64,000 bases of DNA from contig JARKIF010000048.1 of NCBI GenBank assembly GCA_029378245.1, positions 248,001 to 312,000 on the forward strand. The letters are read 5' to 3'. Origin of the DNA: Roridomyces roridus (lineage: Eukaryota; Basidiomycota; Agaricomycetes; Agaricales; Mycenaceae). Below the pieces are notes generated by a model. It searched no databases. It worked only from the letters and a program-made list of their open reading frames with translations, and was not told the origin of the DNA. The translations under genes were made by a program, and so were the position numbers. Positions 21,945 through 33,201 of the stretch are shown here, piece by piece; the stretch's first letter is position 1; each line of letters begins with the position of its first letter.

Positions 21945-22097
21945 TTGCTGTTGCTTGCCACTGCCTAGAGGAACACCAACCCTCTGTCAATTGTCCGCTG
22001 TCACGATCAGCACCCCGTTTATTGTCCGCTGCCACGATCAGCACCCACCCATCTTTGATCTCCTCCAGGATCCTTGACACCCGTTCCCCTCCCCATC

Positions 22098-22994
22098 ATG
22101 AAACCCTCCGACATCACTCCTCTTACTGGGACCAATTACTGGGCCTGGAAGAACAGTGCAAAGGCCCTACTCCTCGCCGAAGGTTGTTGGAAAGCGGTTG
22201 ATCCGCAGGTCCCTGTACCCAACGGCGTCGTGCAACTCCGTACGTGGCAGAATGATGACTCAAAGGCTTACGGTCTCTTGTAACTCGCGTGCAATCCCAC
22301 CGTCCAGGCCAAGGTTGACAACGCCAGCGTCGGCAATAGCGGCCGCCTCCTTTGGCAGCAGCTTGCATCCTTCTACACCGTCGCGGATTCCGCCACCCGC
22401 TCCATGCTCATGGGCGAGCTCAACTCGCTGGTGCACGACCTCACTCAGCCCGCGGATATTTTTCTGCAGGCCGTTGTCACTCTCGAGCATCGTCTTAACG
22501 ACATTGGCGCTGCCCTACCCCCCTTCCTCATCCACGATAAAATCATATCCGGTCTTTCCTCCGTCTACTCGCCCATCGTCACCGTTCTCCAAGCCGAAAC
22601 AACTCCTCGTCCCGTCGACAGCATGATTACCGCTATCAATGCTTGGGAAAAGGCCGACTTGGGTAAAAGTGATTCGACCATCCGGGCTGCGCGCTCTGCT
22701 TTGCGCTCCGCCGCTTTCAGCCCTCCCTTGCCGAATCATGGGGGGGAATTGGCGTTGCCTGGCGAGCCTGAGGCTCTCGCCGCTCGCACTCACGGTCGTC
22801 GTTCCGAGCAAACCCCATGGCGTTCTTCGTCCGGACAGGTTTTCGATTGGACGAATACCAAGAATCGCACGGATGTTTGTTACCGGTGCGGTCTTCACGG
22901 TCATTTTGCTCAGTACTGTGTCTCCAAGATGCCGGATGACGTTCGGCACCGTGAAGTACTGATGAGCTTGCGAAAGCAGGACGGGTTCTTGTGA
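22098..22994 (+). pseudogene. Copia-type gag with one in-frame stop
   Basis: The frame starts MKPSDITPLTGTNYWAWKNS, the usual opening of a UBN2/DUF4219-like gag, and ends near a zinc knuckle CYRCGLHGHFAQYC (C-x2-C-x4-H-x4-C). A TAA at 22281-22283 interrupts it after KAYGLL; the frame continues unchanged beyond, so one point mutation (a CAA or CAG codon is the likely ancestor) broke it. The last codons, EVLMSLRKQDGFL, lie in the first copy of a 168-bp direct repeat and are probably not original gag. Gag packages element RNA. Confidence 0.8.
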
Positions 22995-23118
22995 CAGCGG
23001 AGTGACAGCTGATCCGTGATCCGCACTTCTCTCATCGCACCACAATCATCTGCCAGCACTTCGTGCAATGCAACGCCTACATCGACGAATCCACGCTCCA
23101 GAGTGTCCAAAACCTTTC
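22951..23118. repeat. 168-bp direct repeat R1, first copy
   Basis: Identical in length and apparently in sequence to 27439-27606. Part of a 403-bp unit duplicated inside the LTR element (see 27439-27841). Confidence 0.88.
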
Positions 23119-23529
23119 TCTGACTGTACCTACTCCACCTCATCGTGTTTTCTCGGCTGGGAACGACCTTTTTGCCCCTTTTCTTTCTGGATACCCTTGC
23201 TCCACTCGGACTTCACTCGGACTTTGTCTTTCGATGGGACCACATAGATAGGTGGCGGCTGGGACTGAGGTGAGCTCTGCCGGTCTTATGACCCTTCCTT
23301 TCTGCCAGCACCCGTGTGTCTCTCCACTACGAGTCCTGTACACCATCACGGCTATATCATCCATCGCTTGCTGCTACATCCCTTGCTATGGGTCTTACTC
23401 ATGTCATACCGCCTGGCTGTCAACCCTGGGCCTATTCAAACTCTTTCGACAACACACCTATGGACCTATGCTCTCAGGTACTCGCTGCTGCCTCTGCTAT
23501 CGGATTCTCCTTCCTGGCCATCGAGTGCC

Positions 23530-24010
23530 CATTCACATGCATCGATGCCCTTGAGCGCTGGATTGCTTTATTCCTCCGCTATCGAAAGTGTCTTATTCGA
23601 GCATTGAATCCCTATTCACATGCATCCATGCCCTTGAGCGCTGGATTGCTTCATTCTTCCGCTGTCGAATGCGTTGTATTTCGGGCATCTAGTCCCCATT
23701 CAGATGCATCCATGCCTTTGAGCGCTGGATTGCTGCATTCCTCCGCTATTCTAAGCGTCGATTTCGGGCATTGAGTCCCTATTCACATGCATCCATGCCT
23801 TTGAGCGCTGGATTGCTTCATTCCTTCGCTATCGTAAGCGTCGATTTCGGGCATCGAATCCCCATTCGCACGCATCCATGCCTTTGAGCGCTGGATTGCT
23901 TCATTCCTTCGCTATCGTAAGCGTCGATTTCGGGCATCGAATCCCCATTCGCACGCATCCATGCCTTCGAGTGCTTCATCCCTGCATTATCGATAAGTGT
24001 CCAGTCTTCA
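23530..24010. repeat. 83-bp satellite array inside the LTR element
   Basis: About six units of 83 bases: TTCACATGCATCCATGCC, then GAGCGCTGGATTGCTTCATT, then CGCTATCGTAAGCGTCG and GGGCATCGAATCCCCA. Copies at 23784-23866 and 23867-23949 are nearly identical. Looser copies (CATCCATG...GCGCTGGATT...CTATCGA) continue to about 26100, so much of the 4.2-kb interior is a decayed array. Confidence 0.85.
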
Positions 24011-25336
24011 AGTTGTGGGCATTGAGTTCCCATTCATTCGCATGCATCCATACCTTCGGTGGATTGCTTCCTTTCCTCCACTATCAAACACACCGACTCT
24101 TTGTTCTTTCTGGCCATTGCAATATGCATCCAAATCCTCAAGAGTAACGAACAGAGCAGTCTTTGGGTACAACTTTGGGTCTTGGAACAGTTACGACTAC
24201 GGCTTGAAAACAGATACAACAATGTCAAATCAATCAACCAGCATATATTGCCTTCTTCAGCTTGAAACACGCAAGATAATTACTACGGCCTTACGGACCT
24301 TCAGGATTTGGGCAACCTCTACTCTGAGCCGGCCCCTTTGACCACAGCACCAATCAGCATTTAACTCTGGCTTGTACCTTGCCCTCCAGGTTGAAGCACC
24401 CAAGATAATTACCACGGCCTTACTGACCTCTAGGGCACCCTCTGCTTCGCGGCCTTCTTTGACTACGGTATGACAGCCGGATTGTCTGATCTTGGGTTTG
24501 AAGTTCTGCATTACATTTCAGCACATCAACAGCGAGTTTACTCTGAACTCTCCGCTATCGAAAGCATCAAGTTTCACTCTCCCTTCGAGCCCCTTCGGAG
24601 TACACATCCATGTTCTCAAGCGCTGGATTACCTCATATCTCTGCCTGCTATCAAGAGCACTCAATTCATGACTCCATTCGTACTATACATCCATGCCCTC
24701 GAGTGCAGCGTCGAGTTCACCTGACCATCAAGTTCCCATTCATTCATTCTATGCATCCATGCTCTCGAGCGCTGGATTGCATTCTTACTTAGCGATCAAA
24801 AGTGTTGTTTTCTGGGCATCGAGCTCCCGACTGTTCAGTCTTTCTGGTCATCAAGTTCTCATTTGTTTTCAACATCTAAGTATGCTGTCAAGCCACTGGA
24901 TTGCCTTACTTCCGCACTAGAAATTGTCGGGCTTTTGGGAATCAACTACCTCATTCATGATACGCAGATGGTCATGGAGTGCCTCTTCCCAGTGCACATT
25001 CACGTCCTCGAGAGCAACGAGCTGGATGATCTTGGGGTTACACCTTGGGAATAACTACGGCTTGCACACGGATACAATCATATTGACCTTCGGCATTCAA
25101 CGTTCTAGGCTTCTAGCTTTCCTTTGTACCTCGCCCTCTCCATTCTGGACCACACAAGATGACTGCAACGGCTTTGCGTTTACACGGTACTCCGAACTGA
25201 CCTCATTGCACCATGGTTCCGGACTATTGGACTGTCTTGACTTGGATTTCTAAACTTACGTGGACATTGCGTTTCGACACATTAATGGCCGATCTGTTAT
25301 GCATTCCCGCGACTACCTGTTCCTTTGGCTATCGAA

Positions 25337-25424
25337 AGCCCCTTCCTAGGCTATCGGAAGCCCCTTCCTAGGCTATCGGAAGCCCCTTCCTAGGCTATCG
25401 AAAGCCCCTTCCTAGACTATCGAG
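25337..25424. repeat. 22-bp tandem repeat, four copies
   Basis: GGCTATCGGAAGCCCCTTCC plus TA repeats four times with a G/A change. Lies within the satellite-like interior of the LTR element and is probably a local expansion of its CTATCGAAAG motif. Confidence 0.85.
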
Positions 25425-27284
25425 CGCCCGTCTTGGAGTGCACATCCATATCCTTCAAGTGCTGGATTGCCTTATATCCCTGTCTGCTATCGAGGGTGTA
25501 GCACCCTGTGTCATTGAGGTTCCTTCTTTCTACTTTCATATTGTCGAAACCAGATGGCTTCGTGCCTAGGCCTCATCTTCGAAGAGGTGATTTGCTATTG
25601 ACGGTATCTCATTCGCATGTTACAATTCCTGGTCCTCGAGCGCCGGGAATTTGTTATCAAACATATCCGTCTTCGCATCCATATCTTTGTGTGTTTCTGG
25701 CCTTGGAGTGCCCATTCTTCGTAAGTATATATGCCTTCCCTCCGGTGCTATCAAAAGCATCAACTTTCTTGCCACCAACTGCCTTTTTTTTGTTTTTTGT
25801 TTTTGTTTTTGTTTTTTTTCTTCTCCGCTTTCAAAAGTGTTGAGTCTCTGGCCATCGAGTGCCTAATTTGCAATACAAATCTATGCCCTCAACAGTTGGA
25901 TCCACCTGTTCCCCGCGATCGGTGCACCAGCCATTGATAGTGTTGGATTCTCCGCTATCGGAAGCATCGAGCTCGTTCCTTCAACCGTAGTCTACGGTAG
26001 GTGTTGTGCCTTTCGTCATCAGGTTTTCTTTCTCTCCACGCATCCATGCCATTGAGAACTGGATTGCGCAGTGGCTTGTGTTCACTGGCTGGCGAGCCAT
26101 GTAATTTGCCATCGATGGCAGTCTGTCTGTATATGAAATTCCTGGTCTTCGAGCATCAAGTGTTCTTTATCACAGATGTGCTTTTCCATCTACAGCGTTC
26201 ACACCCGTACTCAAATTTACCCGGGTTCGTCATACGGGCCTCTTTCCATGGAATTCCTTTGTCTCATCTTGGAGCAATGTTATGATATCGTGTTACATTC
26301 ATGAACCCGAGAACATTCAGCTACTATTAACCCACAAGGTGGTTCGGAGCGTGCCCCACTCCTCCACTCCAGTTGTCTCTCCTTCGAATCCATCTAACAA
26401 CACTCGGTTGAACCTACTACTGCTCCATTTTCATTGTTTTTCTGGTTACTTGTCCGAGCAAGCTTATTCAAGTGCATCCCAGCTTAACGTTCGTATGGGA
26501 TTGGAGCCACGTTCAGCTCCACCATCTCAGCAGGAAAGTCAACCCTGCTTCACCAAATTTCTCTGTCTGGGAACCCCTCGAGCTTTCCCAGCTTCTTTAT
26601 CGGACTGAGCGCTCCTCACTCGTTCGGTTGTGTTAATTTCCCGAATGACCGTACTCTTGGCTCACCCTCATCGACCTTGTCATCAAGCAATCACTATCAT
26701 CGAGGGCACTGTTATCCCAGCCAGCGCTTGACTCAATTACTGATCATGAATACATCGCATCCAGCGTTGCAATCGGCTCGACATGGTATTCGGTGCTTGC
26801 TGTCCTTTGTTCTGACTGTCTCTGTCTCGAGAATTTGCCTTCGGCTGTCATTTCAGGGCAGTGACCCGTCCTCTCAGCAGGATGTTTCCACAGCTGGCCT
26901 TTTGTATTACACCCTTCTTAGTTCTATGGGTCACCATCTACAGTCATACAAGTTTGATTCCAAGGTCCCGGTGTTGTGTCTTGACTATTGAAACGTCGCA
27001 ACAACCCGGTGTGACAATGTCGGTTCTGCCGTATTCAATTCATTCCAACTAGCGGACAACAATTGCTTTGGTTGCTTTTTGTGTAATCTGCCTTTGTGTC
27101 ATGTCCATCTACAACTCTGTCGAGACTGACTTCGCATTCTTTTGGAATTTAGCTTTAGTGTTGCATCGACTCGGAAGCAGCAGCAGCACAATGATCTGCG
27201 AATAGAAGGAATTGATTCTTCGCCGCTCATTTGTTGGGTTAGTCGTGGGCGTTTGGTGATGCCCTCGTCTGGCGTCTTCGTTTT

Positions 27285-27440
27285 GGGTTCATTCTCACGC
27301 CTCACCATCGCCCTACGACCTGGAGATCAGCGGTTCAAGAAGTTGAATCTTCCGCTGCTCCTCCACCCCCAGACAATCTCTGTGGCTGCCCCAAAAATAG
27401 CTTTCGAATTCCAGACGCAAACGAAGCGCAGAACAAGAGT
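27285..27440. repeat. 156-bp direct repeat R2, first copy
   Basis: Matches 27686-27841 from GGGTTCATTCTCACGCC to AGAACAAGAGT. Its end abuts the second R1 copy with a 2-base overlap (GT), the signature of a tandem-duplication junction. Confidence 0.88.
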
Positions 27441-27841
27441 GAAGTACTGATGAGCTTGCGAAAGCAGGACGGGTTCTTGTGACAGCGGAGTGACAGCTGA
27501 TCCGTGATCCGCACTTCTCTCATCGCACCACAATCATCTGCCAGCACTTCGTGCAATGCAACGCCTACATCGACGAATCCACGCTCCAGAGTGTCCAAAA
27601 CCTTTCCCCACCCGCCCTCGCCTTCAATCATTTCCTTCAGCTTCTCAATGGCCCGTGGGGCAGCACACAGGTAGGGTGGTGGTTGGGGTTCATTCTCACG
27701 CCTCACCATCGCCCTACGACCTGGAGATCAGCGGTTCAAGAAGTTGAATCTTCCGCTGCTCCTCCACCCCCAGACAATCTCTGTGGCTGCCCCAAAAATA
27801 GCTTTCGAATTCCAGACGCAAACGAAGCGCAGAACAAGAGT
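27439..27841. repeat. Second, compact copy of the R1-spacer-R2 unit
   Basis: Consists of R1 (27439-27606), a 79-base spacer and R2 (27686-27841). In the first copy the spacer is replaced by the 4.2-kb satellite-like insert. On the minus strand R1 plus spacer reads as a protein-like frame (AIEKLKEMIEGEGGWGKVLD, then LERGFVDVGVALHEVLADD), which suggests a captured host-gene fragment in antisense. Confidence 0.8.
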
Positions 27842-28240
27842 ATCATTCATGATCGTGACAAACACGCCAAGGTTGCTCGCGACGACAGTGATGATGAACA
27901 CGTACACATCGCCGCCGCTGCAGTTGGTTTTCACGGTCACAATGTCGAGCAGATGGTCGCCGCCGCCGCCGCTCCCCAGTCGCATTGGATTCTTGCCACC
28001 CACAATCTCCCTTCCAACTTCGACATCCTCGATTCCCGTGATCCCGGAATCCGAGAGAGTTACCTTGCGGCACATGCAGGCCCCGAGCCTGATCGTCCCA
28101 TATCCCCCACGCTTTCCGACTTACCCTTCGCCAATACTACCCCGAGCCAGCAGCAGTTGAAGAGGCGGAGGCAGAAGGAGAAGAAGGAACAGGCAGCTAT
28201 TGCGCGTCGCCGAGCTGAGGATGATGAATTTTCCATGTGA
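27842..28240 (+). pseudogene. Charged ORF near the 3' end of the LTR element
   Basis: A frame open to the stop at 28240 reads HDRDKHAKVARDDSDDEHVH, then AVGFHGHNVEQMVAAAAAPQ and LATHNLPSNFDILDSRDPG, ending in a strongly basic SQQQLKRRRQKEKKEQAAIA. It resembles a gag or linker tail more than an enzyme. It could be the original C-terminal part of gag, cut off from the N-terminal part by the duplicated unit and insert. No motif identifies it. Confidence 0.45.
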
Positions 28241-28295
28241 AGTTTTTTTTGTTTCTGTTTTTTCTCATTATGGGGGTGTCTCGTGTCTGGGGGTG

Positions 28296-28419
28296 TGTTG
28301 GGAAGAAGATGATCCGAGCCATCTCATGTTAACCTCGTGCCATGTAAATCGATACAAACAATTTTGTTCTTTGTCTTTGTCCGTCGTCTTGTACGCGCTC
28401 CTGGGTCACCATTCTAACA
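28296..28419 (+). repeat. 3' LTR
   Basis: 124 bases matching the 5' LTR. A G-rich tract (TCTGGGGGTG) lies just before it and may be the polypurine tract. Confidence 0.88.
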
Positions 28420-28424
28420 GCCAA

Positions 28425-29400
28425 ATTGAGTTCCCTCTGCTCTGTCGCCCGGTCTCGTGGTAAGCATTGCTCAGCCTACTCCCTATCATTGACTGACAAT
28501 CAACTCGGCGAGAACGCGCGTTCTCGCGCTCGGCTGTTTTCCACAGCAGTGCGTACCACAATGGATCTCCTCGGGGCGCAGAGCGTCGCTGTGGCTACGT
28601 ATGCGCTCGGCAGCCCTCTCATATAAATCTCAAGCCCTGAAATGATCTCCATCTCCACCCACCATTCCTTCCATCGATATCCCTTCCTCCCGCCGTCTCG
28701 GTCCTCTTGCAAATACGAAGACTCGGATGTCCTGTACCCATTTGAAACACCAACGCTTGTGCCTTGCATCTCCTGTGCCTATATTCCCACATTTTCCTAC
28801 CTTCATCCCTACCTACTGGTCGCGGCGGTGGTTGTTGGCTGGTTGGAAAAATGCTCTTGATTCCATTCGACTATACTGGGACTCTGCTACCGGCAATGAA
28901 GCGCTACTGGACCCCAACATCAGCTCTGAGTCTCCATTGAACGATGAACGCCCACTTCCTCGCCGACTCAAATGTTCAAACTTCTTTCTCCTCTAGTCGG
29001 ACTCGTTAATTCACCGTTGTACACCCGGGAGATGTGCGCTTGCTCTACTACTAAGACTCCCGCCCACTGCGCGCTGTGCTCAGAGGAAGCAAGGTCGGAA
29101 ATACCAGCTTCAACATACTGTGTGCTGGGACTCCATGTGTTTCTCATGGTGTGCGCGCACATCCTCGAACATAAAACACACTGACATACCCGTACAATAC
29201 CCACATTGAGCCTGTTTGGGCTGAGAACCGTAGGCGGGTTTGATGGCCGGGCGGCGCGGCGCGCACATGATTGACTGGCTCGAGCCTGGGTAGGACGTTC
29301 GTACTGTTTTTGTATTGAAATTACATGCCTTTTCTCTGCCACAGTTCTTGGGAAGGTTTCTTGAAACTGCCGGAGCGAAGCGGAGGCATGTCTTGTATAC
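28425..29400 (+). repeat. Dispersed repeat, copy B, right part; no gene
   Basis: Sequence after the LTR element weakly follows 57000-58270: a CTCATATAA box, pyrimidine-rich stretches, a TGCTCTTGATTC...ATTCGACTA...CTGGGACT block and finally CTGCCGGAGCGAAGCGGAGG near 29366, which also closes copy C at about 58237. Short frames (for example 28727-28996) have no domain. Confidence 0.5.
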
Positions 29401-30334
29401 TAGAAGCTGTACACTAATGTAACCGAAATGAGAACAATGAACGACTACGCGTCTGCTCGGGTCGATGACACACGTCATCTCGGCAAGCTGCGGAAGCGGC
29501 TTGTACGCGTAACTTTGAACGCGTCGCCTCCGGCCGGCCATCAACGGATCAAACCATGCCGAACGTTCAACCCTTACATCCGTCGACCGTCCTTTGTCTT
29601 CCAGCGGAGGGCCGGAGGCTGATTGGTATCCCGCCACTTCGAGAATGCTGCAGCGTCGGACTACAGACAAGATTCACGGTGAATTGACATAAGCCGCCCC
29701 GGTCACCTTCTCAACTTGGGGTCTGCTGGGTAATAAAGTGAAAAAAAAAATCAAACGACGACGCGGCTAGCGGCGGGCCTGTGGTTCCAGGGCTCATATT
29801 GCATTGTCCATTCCCGACCTCTTGTTCATTGGCTACAGCCAAGAGCGCGCTACTGCGGAAGATATGCACATACTCACTGGGGGTCATCAGCGGCCACTAA
29901 AATCTAGTCAGGGTTAACCTTGTGCGTCCTTTTGCGGGTGACCGGCGCCGTTACGCAGACGCGGAGGTTGCTATCCTTTATTCACAAGGCGCAGCAGAGT
30001 ATAACGGGAGGTAGCAATTGGATCAGGGATAAAGCAAACCGGGCGCCGGGCGGAATTTCGCGAGGAGAGACAGCGTGCGCGTGGATTGTGATGTTGGAAG
30101 TTGGTTTGAAGGAGTCAAGAAGGAGTCGTCAATCTCACAGTGAACGCAACGAAGACGCGGCGAGCGGTAGCTTCCGAAATTGCACTCGGTGAATCGTGGA
30201 TGTTGCCGCCCAAGGCAGAAGAGACCCAGAAAACATTACTTGAAGCTTGCGTATACACAGATAGGTAGCGTAGGATAGCTAGAAGGTAAGGTAGAACGCG
30301 TAGAGTAAGATTAGAATTGGGGAGTCCCTATTGT
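29401..30334. other. No supported gene
   Basis: Only short frames without domains. This is the downstream flank of the small minus-strand gene that follows. Confidence 0.5.
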
Positions 30335-31040
30335 TCACTTGTTGACATGGCGGGGTGCGCCATACGTTCCGCTCATCTTGAACGTCCCCTCGTCGGGCTG
30401 ATAGCGCACGTTGACGTTACCCATGAGCTCCAGCGTGTCGTACCTACCGTGTTCAATCAGCCGAGAGAAATGAAAGGAATGAATGCACGCACCTAACAGA
30501 CGCCTCGATAGAGCCCATAACCTCTTCAAATTCCGCAACAGTGTACTTGTGCGCCTTCCACCTAGGTGCACCGGAGATGTTGAGCATGGACCCGAAGATG
30601 GTGGGGTCAGTACAGACGCCGTCGTAGGCCCATTTGGCACCGCCGGTTTTGCAAGAGGGCTTCCACTATCGAAGAAGAGGCGTCAACACAGGTGAACGAG
30701 AAGGGAGAGAGGAAGGACGCACCGACATCTGCTTCTTAATCCCTGACACACACGCGCTGCGCAGCTTTTCCGCGGCCGCAGCGATCTCGGCCCCACTCTT
30801 CTCTTTAGGCTTGCTGGCAGCGACCTCACTCTCGAGATGGCGCGCGTACTCTGCTATCTTGCGCATGTCTGCGATGGAGAGCTCAGGTTCCTCGTCGTCG
30901 TCATCCGCGTCGAGGAGTGTGTCGATAAGGGTCTGTGCAGCACTGAAATCGGGGGCGGCAGTCTTCTTGGCCCTCTTGGCGCGGGAGCTGCCTGCGTCGG
31001 ACGCGTCGGATTTGCGTTTCGTGGCGGATGCGGCGGGCAT
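30335..31040 (-). CDS. Small conserved-looking protein of unknown function
   Basis: Three exons (31040-30723, 30665-30493, 30443-30335) splice in phase with introns of 57 and 49 bases to a 199-residue protein. It starts MPAASATKRKSDASDAG; basic patches (KRK, RAKRAKK) look like nuclear localisation signals. An acidic stretch LLDADDDDEEPEL and a helical segment follow. The C-terminal half, WKPSCKTGGAKWAYDGVCTD, then FGSMLNISGAPRWKAHKYTV and later YDTLELMGNVNVRYQPDEG, looks like a compact globular domain. I do not recognise the family. Clean splice sites, one ATG and even composition argue for a live gene. An alternative upstream in-frame start at 31097 is less likely because it would add a hydrophobic N-terminus before the nuclear signal. 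Confidence 0.8.
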
Positions 31041-31683
31041 GGGTGAAGCGAGATGAGGGTAGTAGATAAAGGGAAAGCAGGGACAAAGAGTAAACAAAGA
31101 GACACGCGTTGGAGGGGCACGTCATGGGACAATCGATCCGGCCGGTGCTTGGCAGCTGTTCGATGTTCGATTATTTATTGGCACTTTTTATTGCAGGGCT
31201 CAGCGAAGGCTTCACCGGGGCTCACGTTGCCAATAAGTCACTCTGCCAGAGGTTCGATTCCACTCGAGTCCGTAGTGGTGTGGACACTGTGGAGGACTGG
31301 ACTTGTTTTTTGGACGTTTCGAACGGCGGTCGAACCAAACTTTCTTGAAAGCATCCACCCGCTTTCAAGTACATACGGGAGTGGACAGTATGGCACACAC
31401 AAGGGCGTTCTAGATTTCAGCCAGCGAATCGCGCCTAGTGTGTAGACCGAACCCATTATTCACCACAACTTGAAGCACACCACGATGTTGCATGTCGAGA
31501 CTATAGAATTTGCATATGGCTCACATTCGAAGTCGCCCTCTCGGTGAGCAATCAACTTTTTAACCCTTCCACGATCGCCCTTCATCAGATTCAATCCCAC
31601 AGACATTGAGCTCACATTCGCGCAACGACCGTCGACAACAGAGGGACTGGGAGCTCACCAGACGGCAGCTTATGTATCCACAC
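31041..31683. other. Intergenic; one B-box-like motif
   Basis: No gene seen. GGTTCGATTCC at about 31248 looks like an RNA polymerase III B box, but the flanks do not fold into a tRNA. Confidence 0.5.
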
Positions 31684-31959
31684 TACTGTACTATTTCGAC
31701 CAAAGGTTCAGTGACGCGTGACAACCCCTTGTGAAATGAAGGATTTTCCACCCAGTGACGGGTGACGGTCAACTTTTTCGCTTCGGCACTCGGGAAACAA
31801 TGATTTCACATCAATTTCAGACGGAATATCTGATCCGGATGATACCATCAGTCCATATAAGGAAATTTGATGTGATGGCCGCTCGGTGAATCTCTTATCT
31901 GGTGAATTTTGGCGGTGACGCGTGACATCCTGTGAAGGATTGGTCGAAATAGTACAGTA
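31684..31959. mobile_element. 276-bp MITE with TA target duplication
   Basis: TACTGTACTATTTCGACCAA (31684-31703) is exactly mirrored at 31940-31959. Taking the outer TA as target duplication leaves an 18-bp terminal repeat starting CTGTACT, in keeping with a Tc1/mariner-type non-autonomous element. TGACGCGTGACA occurs near both ends as a subterminal motif, and CACATCAA/GATGTGATG motifs mirror each other further in. Confidence 0.8.
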
Positions 31960-31979
31960 CGCTGGTCATCATCATGCTG

Positions 31980-32300
31980 ATCAGATTCCGCGTTCGCAGT
32001 CGTGCAATGATTCAATTCCATCGCGCGCCATTGGGATTTACGGACATCCCACTTTTTTTCCCCGTTGACTGCAGTCCCATCTAAGTAGGGGACGAAATTC
32101 AAAGCATAACACCAAGATCTCCTCCAGAAGAAACACGCAAAGCGTTCATTCAACTCCAAGTCTTCTACGTCCAGGGACGTTGGTTCGATTCCGGGAAGAC
32201 TTTGTCCAAAACAGGCACCCGCTCTTTTTTTCTTGGCTGTGGACTGTCTAAGGGCTACTTGTTCATTGATGCGCCATGAGCTGTAAACCTTTGGGCGTAG
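31980..32300 (+). repeat. tRNA-related SINE-like repeat, copy 1
   Basis: Shares a series of blocks with 42990-43300 in the same order: TTCAATTCCATCGCCCGCC-like sequence, CAGAAGAAACACGCAAAG, and ATGAGTCGTAAA-like sequence. It also contains GGTTCGATTCC (about 32182), a B-box motif. No complete tRNA fold was found. A tRNA-derived short interspersed element is the simplest reading. Confidence 0.45.
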
Positions 32301-33201
32301 CGAGCTGCGTTGCACCTGGAAAGTTGGACTGACAATTTGCGGGATTCCATGCGCCGTTGCCAAAAGGCAGTTCTCGTACCATGCGTAAGCCATGTGACTT
32401 TACGACGTCGACCTTTGCAGAGTGTGACACCAATAAATTGGTTCCCCATGATCTGCCTCACTTCCACCGCACGTGCTGCACAACAAGTTCTACAAATCGG
32501 CGACTCTGATGTTGATCATGCTGATCTACGCATTCTGACGTTTGCGCATCACTTTTGATCATCGCGATTTGATCACACATTCCCAAAACGGACGACTCAC
32601 TTTCAACACGTACATTCGGCGTTTCTCCGAGCATAGTCAGCATTCTTATGTGAATTGGGATTCCACCGCGGTTTCTCATTGGCCAGTAAATCCCTCAATT
32701 ACCAATCCCCCCAACGAATTGACCTTTTCGCACTGCCAAACGCTGCGGATGAGAAATCTTCGTCATGGAAACTGGGCAGCAGAGCCTTTTGCACAGTAAA
32801 TTGGCTGTGTATCGACTGCGGCTGACTCGCCTTCTATTGATTCCCTCCCCATTTTTCTTTTTGCCTTACGAATCTGCTTATTTATTGCGGGAAATGGTGC
32901 CACTTTTTGGAATGCCAAGAACATTCCGTAGATATAAAAGCCTGTACCCTAGACACCCCAGATCAGAGAATCCAATCCTATCATATCCATCTCATCCATT
33001 TGAGGGACTTCATACTACCTATTTTGCTCTTCTGCCTTTTCGCCCTCATCTGCTCTTCACTTTGAATCACACGCAAAGGTGATTTCGTTGACTGTTCCAT
33101 TGATTCTCTGCGTTTGTAGACTTCTGAAGTCCACTGCGGAACTTCGGCGGAAGGGTGTAACCAGCTTGCACATTCATCAGGAAAAATTCACTTGACGATG
33201 G

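Larger units (their letters stand above)
21811..28419 (+). mobile_element. LTR retrotransposon, gag-bearing, no recognisable pol (large non-autonomous element)
   Basis: Two 124-bp terminal repeats (21811-21934 and 28296-28419) start TGTTGGGAAG and end CTAACA. The 5-bp target duplication GCCAA flanks the whole (21806-21810 and 28420-28424). Length is 6609 bases. A gag frame sits at 22098-22994. No protease, integrase, reverse transcriptase or RNase H motif was found in any frame; the 4.2 kb between 23.1 and 27.3 kb is satellite-like. The two LTRs look identical on reading, so insertion is recent. The element needs enzymes from a relative. The zinc knuckle and the UBN2/DUF4219-like gag suggest Ty1/copia affinity. 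Confidence 0.85.

Noticed and set aside
31230..31275. Possible tRNA around the GGTTCGATTCC motif
   Set aside because: The T-stem has a mismatch and no cloverleaf could be drawn.
31848..32393. 181-codon minus-strand frame
   Set aside because: It spans the end of a MITE and the SINE-like repeat and has no motif.
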